Shown here one piece after another: positions 55,001-64,000 of a stretch of DNA of 64,000 bases. Positions within the stretch are counted from its first letter, which is position 1. Every line of letters starts with the position of its first letter. The stretch covers positions 4,960,001 to 5,024,000 of the forward strand of contig JAZGTN010000025.1 in the NCBI GenBank assembly GCA_037783415.1, read 5' to 3'. The translations under genes were made by a program, and so were the position numbers. The notes under the pieces are model-generated. The model saw only the letters and a list, made by a program, of their open reading frames with translations, did not search any database and was not told the origin of the DNA. Source of the stretch: Leptasterias polaris. Taxonomy: Eukaryota > Echinodermata > Asteroidea > Forcipulatida > Asteriidae.

Positions 55001-58000
55001 TTGTTGAGAAGCGAAGATGTCGCAACAAGCTCCACCGTAAGACAGGTCGTAGACGTTGCGAGATCAACTTCCTTCCACTCGTCCATCTCGAAGGAGATGC
55101 TGTAAGTTCTTTTGAACATTTTAATCCATAACCTTGACCATGATTGTAACACGGGCTTAGATCTGGGGATGTATTTATTTATAAAAATTTACATGACTGG
55201 AATTACATGGAGGACTTGCCTCCGTTGCCCTGTTCTTGGCTGTGGTGCCTCTTCAGAAGGTTCCCATTAACTTAAAGGTTTTCCAATGGAAGTGCCCTTT
55301 GCAAAATGGTCTTGCCCTGTCAAAATTCCAGGCATGTTTTGTTTATTTATTTTATTACACACCCAACAGCACAATTGGCGCCAACAGTGTGAATAGGAAA
55401 CAAAATGAAATTTTCGGTTTTAGATAAGGGACTGAAAACCCAATCGACATGCAAGGCTTCGACCTGGGTTTGGATTCGAACCGGGGTCCACAGTGGTGAA
55501 ATGCAGGGAAATATATGTACAGAATAAGTTTCAAAAATCTACTCAATAGCAAAGTATTGCTTAGTTGAAATTGGTAGGGGACCCAGTCACAAGCCATGCA
55601 CATTCATTGCGCTGTATTTAAACTGGTTTGCTCTTGATCCTATTTTAAATCTGTTGAGTAGTTAACCTGACTCGTTTTGGATCCAAAATGTGTCTCAGCA
55701 TTGTTAATAAATCAATTCACAATTGATATACTGAATATAATAAAACAAACTGCTTACCAACCAAAATGACATAAATGCAATTAATTTACTGCAGTTAATA
55801 TATTTTTGTTTAGTCTCAATTAAACTTTGACCTTTGTTGTAATGTCGTTCCACGAAGGACAGTTAATTATTGCGTTTTTCATATCTCAGATGGTGCGTGT
55901 TTGAGCTTGTTTTGTTTTTTGTGTGTTTTTTTCTTGGAATAAAATCTCCACACACAAAGATAGAATTGAGTTTAAACAACATACCCAGATAAGAGGACGA
56001 CAATAAAATAAAAAAAGTTTCAACTGCGAACCAATAAAAATCCCACCCACTCCACACTTCAGGCAAAGATTTCTGCGAATATATACACCTTAAATCTGGT
56101 CGCAAACAGCAAATAGATTTGCTAGCGTACAAACAGACATATAAAATCCGGAGTAATTCCTAGAGATTCTTTACGAAATCCTCACAGCCTTGAGCAAAGG
56201 GTTCGTCACAAAAACAAGACTCGGTGACTTGTATATATAAGCCTTCAACCGCCTTTGATTTTGTACCGCCAGTGCAATTTTACGACGACTTCAAAGACGC
56301 CGGTTGAATTTATTATTAGCGCGAAGGGGTTCATCAACCGAACGTACATAGCTCACCGCATGGGTACACCATATCAAATGGTAATTTACCTTCCATTGAT
56401 AGCCATATGTGATGTGGTAACTTGGACCGTTTTTGTTTGAATGAGATTTGTGCTTGGTAAAGTTTCAGGATCATCATTTTTACCCCCAAGGGTATTGCAC
56501 AGTAAGATGTTTACGAAATGACATGCTGTTCGTGAATATTTTAGGTTAGTGGAATTTACGATTGCATCAACTTTGACTTTTGAAACGCAGTATTTAAATT
56601 GCGTCAAAGGCAAGGGCGGAGTAAACAATGATGTTGAACAAGTTCTTTGCAAAGTTCATCACACCATAATAATGTATAAATATGTACCTTCAAGTTGTAA
56701 TTTCGAAGGTAAACAGATTATAAATTGTTGATTTTATTTTTGTGTTATTATGTTTGTTTACAGGACAACGAGCAGCAGCTACGCTGTTTCTCCAATGTTG
56801 GATCTTTCGGAGTTTGTCCACAGTACCGGTCAGACACTGGGAACTATACCAACCGATGTGAGCTGTCTCATAACACATACCGATGTGAACTACCAGTGCA
56901 ACATGTAAGATTTTAATGGAACCAGACTATATTCTATCCCAACACCAAATTTTACTTTGAAAATGCTTTCTAAATACTCCTGGATTAGAATTGACCCGGA
57001 TCTGCGAGGCCTGACCCATATGTCTGTTTCAGTATGACCCGATGTCTGAGTCAAAATTACGCAGAACCCAAGACAAAATCAAATTCTGTTGACTAGTTTC
57101 CGGTTCAGGCTGACCCAGAAATGGGCCAGGCTTCTGGCTCAATTCTGGTCAAAAGCTCTAATCCTTGGGCCGTGTACGATTAAATGGCTTGGTCAGTTGC
57201 TATGGCAGGGTCACTGAAATGTGCAGCTGTTGCTTGATTCGGCAAAAGTTGCATGATTTGGCAAAAGTTGATTGATTTGGCTGAGGTTGCTTGATTTGGC
57301 AAAAGGTGATTGATTCAGCAAAAGTTGATTAATTTGGTAAAAGTTGATTGATTCGGGCACGACACTACTTGCCAATCTAGTCAACCAAAAATGGTATACT
57401 GTTTTTGTAATAAACGGGGTTAAAGTTAGACGTTTTCATTTCAGTTCAAAAAATATTTACCATCGGGCGATTGTGGTACTTAATTAAAAATAGTGAAGAT
57501 ATTCGTCAGCATTCCGTAGCATCTAATCAAGTTCATCCTTTCCAGGTCATCGCAAGGTGTAAGATCTATGAGATATGCGACCAGGCAGTGTTGATTTCCG
57601 GCGGCTGGAACAGGCAGACTAATCAGCAACGTCACGTGCAAAACATCCGCGGGGTGTATTCGATGTTGAGAGAACATGGGTTCAAGAGGCCAAATATCAA
57701 GACATTCTTTGCAGATAGTGGTGATATCTTATGTAAGTATATTTTTAGTGTCATGAAATGCTATCAAGCAAAGGGCGGTGTTGCTTTCACTTGGAAGGGT
57801 CAAAATGTTACAATTGTTGTTGTTTGACCTCTTGAAGTAACTGGGGGGAAACTAGATATGCTTCATTGATGATTCATGGTACTTTAAAGGAAAATTGCAT
57901 GGATGTCTCAGGCCTGGAATTTCATCTTTGAGAGGGCAAGGCCATTTTCATTTCGCAAAGGGCACTAACATTGGAAAATCTTGAAGTCTATGAGAAACTA

Positions 58001-59985
58001 AGAGGGGCACCAAGGCCAAGACCAGGGGCAACAGAGGCCATGGCCTCCGTGGCTTATGTGTTCCAGACCTGATGTCTTTTGAAAACAAATGTATTAACTG
58101 TGCTCTAAAATTCGTCGAGTCAGAGTTACGGGACTCTGGCCCGTGTGGGCCTGACACATTTCGGGTTGAGGCTGACCCAGGGGGTAAAAACTCCTTAGAA
58201 CTCCACTTTAAAAATGTTCTATATTAGTTCACTTTTAAAAATTTTGCAATTCTTTTTGACAGTGGAAGAGGACGAACTGAGCAGCCGGAACTCCTACCCG
58301 GCTACACAGAAAGACTCCATCAGGAATCACATTGGCACATTGTGTAGAGTCACTAATTGTGTGGAAACCTTAGTCATCTACCTCAATAGCCCAGTAATGA
58401 ATGATGGAACCAGTCTACTGTGGGACACTGACAGCGATGGAGTGGTAAGACAATGTGAATTTACAACTGCTTATTTTATCCCCCCAAATCGTCATATTTA
58501 ATCAAGGTGTTATTGTTAAACATTCGGTAAAGATTTAAGTCAGTGATGATTTGTCCTAACCTATGTTGAAACCACCTCCGAGCTGTGTAAAGAAAGAGTT
58601 GCTACATAGAGGGACCAGTTTTCGTTGGTCACGTAGCTACTTGATGCCATTTCCCGTCCAAATGTAGCACAACCCAATGTTCAGTCTAGTTTGGCACCCT
58701 GTGTGCGCACATGCATTTTGGGGACGGAAATTTGCTTTTAGCCGCAAGTTGCTGCAACTATATAAACGCCGTCAGAAGAAACAAAACGCACGAGTGAGTA
58801 CAGGGTGCCAGACTAGTCTGCCCATTGGGTTGTATTGCCTTTGGACCGAAAATGGCGACCAGCATCCACGTGACCTCTAGGTCACAATTTTCTCAATACA
58901 CAGCTCAGGACCACAATGCTAAACAGCGCCACCACTCACGATATTTTGAAAACGTAATCTTCGAAATTACAATGCCGAGAACCGTATGTGATATGGACCT
59001 CACATTTTGATTAAATGTCTTTGTCATCATTATTTTGCATCTAATCCAATTTGTTTATTTATCTACCAGGCCTCGGAAACAGAAACATACACAGCATCAG
59101 AATTCCTTGAAGACATCGAAGACTGTCGAGCCAAACGAATATACGTCATCGCTGACCAGAGCTTCTCTGGTCTATTGGCCGAGACTATCATTACGTCAGA
59201 GAAGCATCAGAATGTTGTGGTGTTCGCCAGTGGGGGCGCTACCGAATATTCTTGGAATGATGAGCTAACGTGGCAGTGGGTGGAAGCCAATCATACCACG
59301 CAATGTGTGGATGGAATATTTGAGGTAGGTAAAAAAAAAACGTTAGCATTTTCACAACAATTATTTTAACGTCACAGCGAAAGTGTTATTTCATTTGCTA
59401 TCAATCAATAAAGTAACTCACGTTTGACATTAAATGTCAATGGAAACTTAAGCAATGGTTATGTGGTGAATATTCAAAACCTTTTTATGACATGAATATT
59501 TTCAGGCATCCAACTTTTCCTTTTCAACTGATCAGTTGTTTCTACATTTTTATTTGATGAAACTTCATAGAAAACTTTAAAGGAGCATTGTGCAAAGTTA
59601 ACGTTGGTCGGCAAATTTTCCTGTGTTTTTTCTAAACAAGAATGTCCTTAAATTTATTTTGCTTAAAATAATGCGTGTGACTTTTAAAAGATACATGACC
59701 CAAATAATAACTGATGATTTTTTCACATAAAATTCACAATAACAATTAAGCAACTTGTCTTTTTCTGTTTGCCTCAATCAGGACTACGTTGACACGATGA
59801 CGTCACTACCCATCATGGCGGAGGGCGGTTTCAACGCAGCCAACAGTACAATCTTCGGTGCGCCTTGTAACACGTTGCCGTTTTTCACTCAACACGAGAT
59901 TAAACTGAACTTCATGGGTTGCCAGAACCTCCCCATGAAATGGTGGCTGGTGAAATTTAAGGAGTCCAGAAATTCAAGGTCGTAA
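48533..59985 (+). CDS. Secreted caspase/legumain-fold-like protein with substituted catalytic residues (535 aa, 7 exons)
   Basis: Exons 48533-49049, 54980-55101, 56764-56904, 57546-57732, 58263-58444, 59070-59324 and 59782-59985 join in phase to 535 residues. Residues 1-28 look like a signal peptide (ILALVCVSFVLVEQSEA). A Ser/Thr-rich stretch (about 38-60) follows, then an unassigned region and a Cys-rich segment (Cys221, 231, 245, 254, 265, 271). From about 273 the pattern suggests the caspase-hemoglobinase fold: strand QAVLISGG, QRHVQNIRGVYSMLREHGF, then NIKTFFADSGD; strand TLVIYLNSPVMNDGTSLLW where active members have a His-Gly; strand RIYVIADQSFSGLLAE where the catalytic motif is DxCxSG; then FASGGATEYSW. 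His is replaced (NSPV, 364-367) and Cys is Ser414, so it is probably a non-peptidase. Sequons at Asn240, Asn457 and Asn489. The fold assignment is by eye. The ATG chosen is the first in frame. Confidence 0.75.
51470..51729 (+). mobile_element. MITE with about 45-bp terminal inverted repeats (family H)
   Basis: Arms caattgtatagacttgttga through tcgcggtga and the reverse complement tcaccgcgac through aagtctaccaattg. Interior rich in ctcgcg. Intron 1 of the caspase-fold-like gene. Confidence 0.82.
52845..53127 (+). mobile_element. MITE remnant, family A relative
   Basis: Shares catcccaacatatgcataaa, the gtcatcgaagttgc segment and the central hairpin (aaaggcttcatgcc). Both ends are incomplete. 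Intron 1 of the caspase-fold-like gene. Confidence 0.6.
53671..53775. repeat. Perfect 41-bp inverted repeat with 23-bp spacer
   Basis: 53671-53711 and 53735-53775 are exact reverse complements (agtcttggcccaagacgtca ...). A shorter gggccagat sequence lies outside both arms as a direct repeat. Intron 1 of the caspase-fold-like gene. Confidence 0.95.
54757..54860 (+). repeat. Dispersed gaaacgtcaggcc motif, longest copy
   Basis: ttcgagaaagactctgctag then ggtcgaaacgtcaggcca, followed by accacaggtcc ... gtaagcagtttgcaacagc, as at 37376-37470. The conserved tail suggests the end of a retroelement. Confidence 0.6.
54980..55101 (+). CDS. Caspase-fold-like gene exon 2
   Basis: Residues 173-213. Acceptor caccaccag, donor gtaagt. 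Basic, Cys-containing: GDGECIQIVEKRRCRNKLHR. Confidence 0.75.
56764..56904 (+). CDS. Caspase-fold-like gene exon 3
   Basis: Residues 214-260, phase 0 on both sides. Four Cys and the sequon NYT. Acceptor tgtttacag, donor gtaaga. Confidence 0.75.
56978..57160 (+). repeat. TGACCC/GGGTCA-rich repeat, copy 4
   Basis: Contains gaattgacccggatctg, cctgacccata, gctgacccagaaatgggcca. Intron 3 of the caspase-fold-like gene; a fifth, shorter copy is at about 58112-58200. Confidence 0.68.
57232..57358 (+). repeat. About 20-bp minisatellite
   Basis: Five to six copies of a unit near gattgatttggcaaaagttg in intron 3 of the caspase-fold-like gene, shortly before exon 4. Confidence 0.88.
57546..57732 (+). 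CDS. Caspase-fold-like gene exon 4: first strand and helix of the fold
   Basis: Residues 261-322 plus one base. Encodes CKIYEICDQAVLISGGWNRQ and VYSMLREHGFKRPNIKTFFA. It resembles the N-terminal strand-helix of C13/caspase-like peptidases, including an Arg-His pair (289-290). Donor gtaagt. Confidence 0.8.
58263..58444 (+). CDS. Caspase-fold-like gene exon 5: region of the missing catalytic His
   Basis: Residues 323-383. Encodes ETLVIYLNSPVMNDGTSLLW; active relatives have a Gly-His-Gly or Asp-His-Gly turn where NSPV lies. Followed by DTDSDGV. Donor gtaaga. Confidence 0.8.
58627..58875 (+). mobile_element. Foldback MITE (family I)
   Basis: Long imperfect arms ggtcacgt ... gtccaaatg ... cagtctagtttggcaccctg, with complement acagggtgccagactagtct ... 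cacgtgacc. Intron 5 of the caspase-fold-like gene. Confidence 0.82.
59070..59324 (+). CDS. Caspase-fold-like gene exon 6: region of the missing catalytic Cys
   Basis: Residues 384-468. Encodes ASEFLEDIEDCRAKRIYVIA, DQSFSGLLAE (Ser414 where catalytic Cys is expected) and FASGGATEYSWNDELTWQW. Donor gtaggt. Confidence 0.8.
59782..59985 (+). CDS. Caspase-fold-like gene exon 7: C-terminus
   Basis: Residues 469-535 and TAA stop. Ends MKWWLVKFKESRNSRS. Acceptor ctcaatcag. No GPI or membrane signal is visible at the end. Confidence 0.78.
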   Translation, partial: DYVDTMTSLPIMAEGGFNAANSTIFGAPCNTLPFFTQHEIKLNFMGCQNLPMKWWLVKFKESRNSRS

Positions 59986-60727
59986 GACGGCCGCGAATTC
60001 AGCTTTTTGTATTATTTGAAAATACTCTTTATATGTTATCTGTGTGAGAAATATTTCAGATTTTTTGTTTTGTGCGGAATTTCTTTTCCTCATAACAGAG
60101 TTCACTGTATAAGAAACTAAATGCAAAGATTTGGTATTAATTGATTACACTTTTGTGAAGTATGACGTGAATCAAAAAGTGTCATTGTGGATTGCGTCCC
60201 CCGATGTGTGTGGCCTCAATTACGGTAAACTATCGTGGTCTGAAGAAAGCTTATTTCAACAGAGGGCGCTTTCAGACTACCTATCTACACAATTCGACGT
60301 GTGGGAGACATGATCTCCTGCCACGACGGCACTAAAGTTGTCTCAGTGAATGAAGTTTGAGAAATGATAATTCAGATTTATTGACATATTTTTCACGCAG
60401 AAACGGTTTAATTGTAAAAATGTACATACAGAAAATAATTGGTATATATCAGTGTTACCCATCGACGATGCTTTTTTTGCTAATTCTGACCCCACCCCCC
60501 ACCACCTTATTACTAAATTATTTTATGTAGAAATAGAAACTATTTGACCAAGTATAAATGTAGCTCTTTAGCCCTTCACGCAGCCCTACCGGTCCCATCC
60601 AAGACTGCTGGGATGGGCTGATGATGAACTTGTACTAAATCTCTTGTTCTTACAAAGCCATATATTGGGGGAGTTGCGACAACTTGCGATTAGAAGCCAC
60701 TTTGTGTCCCAAAACTCATTGGCGATT

Positions 60728-60802
60728 ACAGAATGCCAGACTTGTCTGCCCTATGGGTTGTGCCGCATTTGGACCAAAAATGGCGTCCAGCAACCACGTG
60801 AC
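60728..60802 (+). mobile_element. Family I fragment
   Basis: One arm only: gccagacttgtctgccc ... tttggaccaaaaatggcgtc ... ccacgtgacc. Confidence 0.7.
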
Positions 60803-61243
60803 CGAAGAAAACTGCCCCTCTATGTCGCAACTCACTCAATGTACAGCTTTGGTTATGAAGTGATGCATAATTGGAACGAATTTACTGCCGTCAGAACAAT
60901 ATGCACAGTCACAACAACATATGATAAAGCATGGACGCTTCAGGAATAATGTAAACGATCTTTTTGAACCCAAGTAAGAAGAATGTTGTGATCGAGGGAT
61001 ATTTTAAGTACAAGACAAATAATGACAACACTTTTGCAATGGATATACAAAAAAGAACTACATCATTGATAGTCACATCTTTCGTAAACAGGAAGAGTTG
61101 ACCTAGGGTCATTTAGTCATCGGGAAAGTTCCAGTGTGCATTTATACCTCAGCCAATCCAAGTGCCTCTGGATGAGGTGCTGGGACTGAGTGAACTTTCA
61201 CCCTATTACGGAAAGTTTATGCTCTTGCGACAGGAGATTCTGT

Positions 61244-61270
61244 CCCCCCCCCCCCCCCCCCCCCCCCCCC
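61244..61270 (+). repeat. 27-base C run
   Basis: Homopolymer; similar G runs at 231-248, 28219-28236 and 54292-54312. Run length is likely unreliable in any assembly. Confidence 0.9.
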
Positions 61271-61696
61271 ATATGGTGAATTGTGTACAAACTTCTTCTG
61301 ATAGCACTTTTTGAATCATTCTCCTTTAGCCCATGTTTAAATTTCACGTATGGGGAACATAATCTCCAGCGGACAGATTTTCCCTTTGACACCGTCACAA
61401 ACGCATTAGGACAAAACAGCTGTTGTTGGTTTTGTCAGTTGTCTCTTCTGTTTTCAAGCATGTCAACTATACGAAGTGACCGTTTGAACAGAGTATTTAG
61501 TTGAAAGCGATGGCTAGAAACTGCTCCATCATTCAAAAAAATGCCTAGTTGGAAAATGGCATCGAAAAAGTCTGTAAGGAAAATAAACTTTCCAAGTCTA
61601 GTGAGAAAGCTGGACAAGGAATGTATCAACTTTTTAATGATATCTTAAAATGTCATGAAGTCGGTAAATGGAAAATAAAGCTTTACCAATTTATTT

Positions 61697-62137
61697 GCTG
61701 AGCAAGGAGACCGAGAAACCAGTCGCAACAATGAGCAAGTTCGAGTGCGCACCATGGTTAACAAAAGGTCGACTTCAATCTTTACTCGAACCCAGGCTGG
61801 TCGACCATTGGTTGACTCCTGTGGTCGACCATTTTTGGAACCAGCCGCGGGACCGTTGTTTCTTCCGTGGTCCCGATAGCCTCGTTTCATGATTACATGT
61901 GTAAAGCGTAGAAGGGAACCAGTGACACTATAGCCGAAAGGCAGAAGAAGGCAATGGAAATGTTGATTACCGTACCGATGGTTGACTTGACTTCCAAGCG
62001 AGTCGTTCGCATGAGTACGTCACTGCGCATGTACGTTGCTAGTCAGTGGTCTTTCACGGGTGGACTAAATATGCGCACCCGAACTTGCTCCAAATGGTAC
62101 CTCAGTTGGTATTCTGTCTCTGCTCAGCAATATTGTC
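61697..62137 (+). mobile_element. Foldback element with about 58-bp arms (family J)
   Basis: Arm tttgctgagcaaggagaccg ... gagcaagttcgagtgcgcac pairs with gtgcgcacccgaacttgctc ... tctgctcagcaa. The interior repeats ggtcgacca and its complement. Confidence 0.75.
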
Positions 62138-62518
62138 GTGTACTTAGCAAGTTTGAGCGCTTTCAAGCTTTTGGCCCATTTTTGACCGACCTTTATTCAA
62201 GCTGATCTTTTAAAAACTTGACAATTTATGTTCTGTAAAAATTACAGTTTTCTTGTACCACTAAAAGTATGTAAATCCTAATGTATTATATTAAGGTGTT
62301 ATTAAAAAACAAACGAAAACAAGTATTACATATTTTTGGGAAGCATTATTTCGTTATTACCTAGACACCTGTTTGTGTTATAGTAATTACGAAAACAGCG
62401 TAAAGCGAAGCCGCCCCCTGATTTTACACAATGACTTCGTTTTCATTAATATAAACGCATACTTTGTAAATACTATAATGAAGGTTGTTTATGCGTTGTC
62501 CATACATGTTTGTGCCTT

Positions 62519-62739
62519 TATAGATAGTTCCCAGTAGACGCCATCTTTACGGGCAAACTGCATTTTGGCGTGCAAGCGCTCTAATTATTAACGCAGCCGC
62601 GTTGTTCACTAACCAATCACGCAGTGAGTTTTGTGAAATGTGCGCGTGTTGCACGCCGTTCTCACGCGAAACGCATGACTGTGTGTTCCAAACTGCCCGT
62701 AAAGATGGCCGATTTACGTCATACTGCAACCTATCTATA
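62519..62739 (-). mobile_element. Palindrome-ended MITE (family D), copy 3
   Basis: Inverted copy, about 10 bp shorter, with the same tatagatag ends and gccatctttacgggcaa arms. Confidence 0.88.
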
Positions 62740-63047
62740 CGTTATGTATTTAATGTCCACATGTGTAATCGACCATTGGAACCCTTTACAGTGCGTGTTG
62801 TTGTTTCCTTCACGCGTCAAAGCAATGTACGAGGGACCAAAGTGGTCCCAAAAATGTTCGAATACGCAGGAGACTTGGCCGGTCTTGAGGTTGACAAAAT
62901 CGTTAATTGCATTTGGTTGAGATCTCTACATTACCGTCACTTCTAAATCAGCCAGAATAAACCTGAGTTAACTTTACCCAAGCCCACATAATTTTGTTCC
63001 TTTGTAGCAAAATCTACAATGACTATGTTTAGCTACGGTTTTTTTTA

Positions 63048-63395
63048 ATGGCAGGTAACATTTTTGGTATTGTTAAAAACCATCCTCACTTGGTGTATGC
63101 CCGAATCCCAACATATGCATAAAGTAACATCTAATTTAAAATAAAAAAAAGGGAAAAACACCCTTGTTGCATAGATGTGTGTGCTTTCAGATGCCTGAGA
63201 AAGGCTTTATGCCTGAAGCCTTTTTCAGGTTCAAATTTGTGGGTGAAAAAACACTTTTTTCTCAAAAAGTAACACACTTCAGGCGATGTCGTTTTTAGCA
63301 ATTATTTATTAACTGCTCTTCAGTGCTCTTTATAAAGTAAGTTTTTATGGTCACTAATTTTGGAGTAGTTACCAAATGTATACTCTCCCTAAGAC
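63048..63395 (+). mobile_element. MITE remnant, family A relative
   Basis: Contains cctcacttggtgtat, acatatgcataaagtaac, the gagaaaggctttatgcctga hairpin and gagtagttaccaaa. Ends degenerate. Confidence 0.6.
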
Positions 63396-64000
63396 CGGGA
63401 AGCAACGAATGTATTATAAAAGACCTGTGATTAAAGTTTATATGTATAAAATATGTGCCTTGAACGGTGTTGAAATTTTCTATCGGTTACGTCAGACAAC
63501 CTGGTTCTGTGAGTGGACTGCAAGAGTAACGCACGGTGCAGGTGGCAAGCAGGGGGCATATTGAATTGTTATAGGACGGCGTCAGGATACCAAAAACGTT
63601 ATTATTATTTTTTTCTGCTACATGAAAACTAACTCTGCGGGAGTTGTAAGTATTCTGTTTTTTAGAGAACTGGTTATCTTTTGTTCCAATCCCGGGGGCC
63701 TCATATTTTTTTGTATTTTGACGGACAGATGGTGTTAAATCCTCAATTACCAATCTTCGTACCTTTTTTGAGCATCTGCGTTCAGTAACAGTAGGTTGAT
63801 TCTGCATAACTTAAAAGCTGAAAGTGTAAATTTTAGGCAATAGTTCAAATATTTTCCGATCTAAAACAAATGTATTGAAAACTTCTTATTTTTTATAGCC
63901 GAGTTACACCGGAAACCTATTTTAATTTTATTTTTTGAAAATGAACATATGAAATGAAATGTAAAAATATATGTGTGACGGTCATGAAACTATCTTGCGC

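Larger units (their letters stand above)
59986..64000. other. 3' flank of the caspase-fold-like gene, no further gene seen
   Basis: Contains the family I fragment, the C run, foldback element J, a family D MITE and a family A remnant. No AATAAA close to the stop was obvious. Confidence 0.5.

Noticed and set aside
62602..62946. 114-codon frame at the right end
   Set aside because: About half is the family D MITE, whose copies at 26635 and 40569 give similar frames on either strand.

Overview
The window is eukaryotic DNA, and animal DNA on the evidence of its content: genes split into many exons with GT-AG introns, tRNA-derived SINEs, and dense short inverted-repeat transposons. An echinoderm, perhaps a starfish, is my best guess. 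It rests on the general character of the repeats and the protein sequences, not on a marker gene. I found no bacterial operons, CRISPR arrays or rRNA genes, and no intact transposase or reverse transcriptase.

Region 1 (320-25442, + strand) is one long gene for an ABCB6-type ABC half-transporter. I reconstructed 20 coding exons whose splice phases all agree, giving 848 residues, almost exactly the length of vertebrate ABCB6. The exon for the first cytoplasmic coupling segment (90 bp) is present twice as a perfect 126-bp tandem duplication. The first (5' UTR) exon lies upstream of the window, and a 22-bp-unit minisatellite lies just after the stop.

Region 2 (9098-13323) lies inside ABCB6 intron 9 and holds two complete, convergent three-exon genes. 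One is a 231-residue THAP zinc-finger protein (+). The other is a 221-residue protein with a P2X7-receptor C-terminal type zinc domain (-). Both start next to a nearly identical 27-bp CRE-containing motif, in opposite orientation at the two ends of the segment.

Region 3 (about 25.5-48.5 kb) is intergenic and repeat-rich: TTAA-flanked MITEs, a palindromic MITE carrying AAGATGGC motifs, SINE fragments, TGACCC-rich repeats and some GC-rich blocks. I found no gene there that I can defend.

Region 4 (48533-59985, + strand) is a seven-exon gene for a 535-residue secreted protein. It has a signal peptide, a Ser-rich segment, a Cys-rich segment, and a C-terminal half resembling the caspase/legumain fold with both catalytic positions substituted. 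This is the most novel protein in the window. The remainder (59986-64000) is repeat-rich 3' flank.
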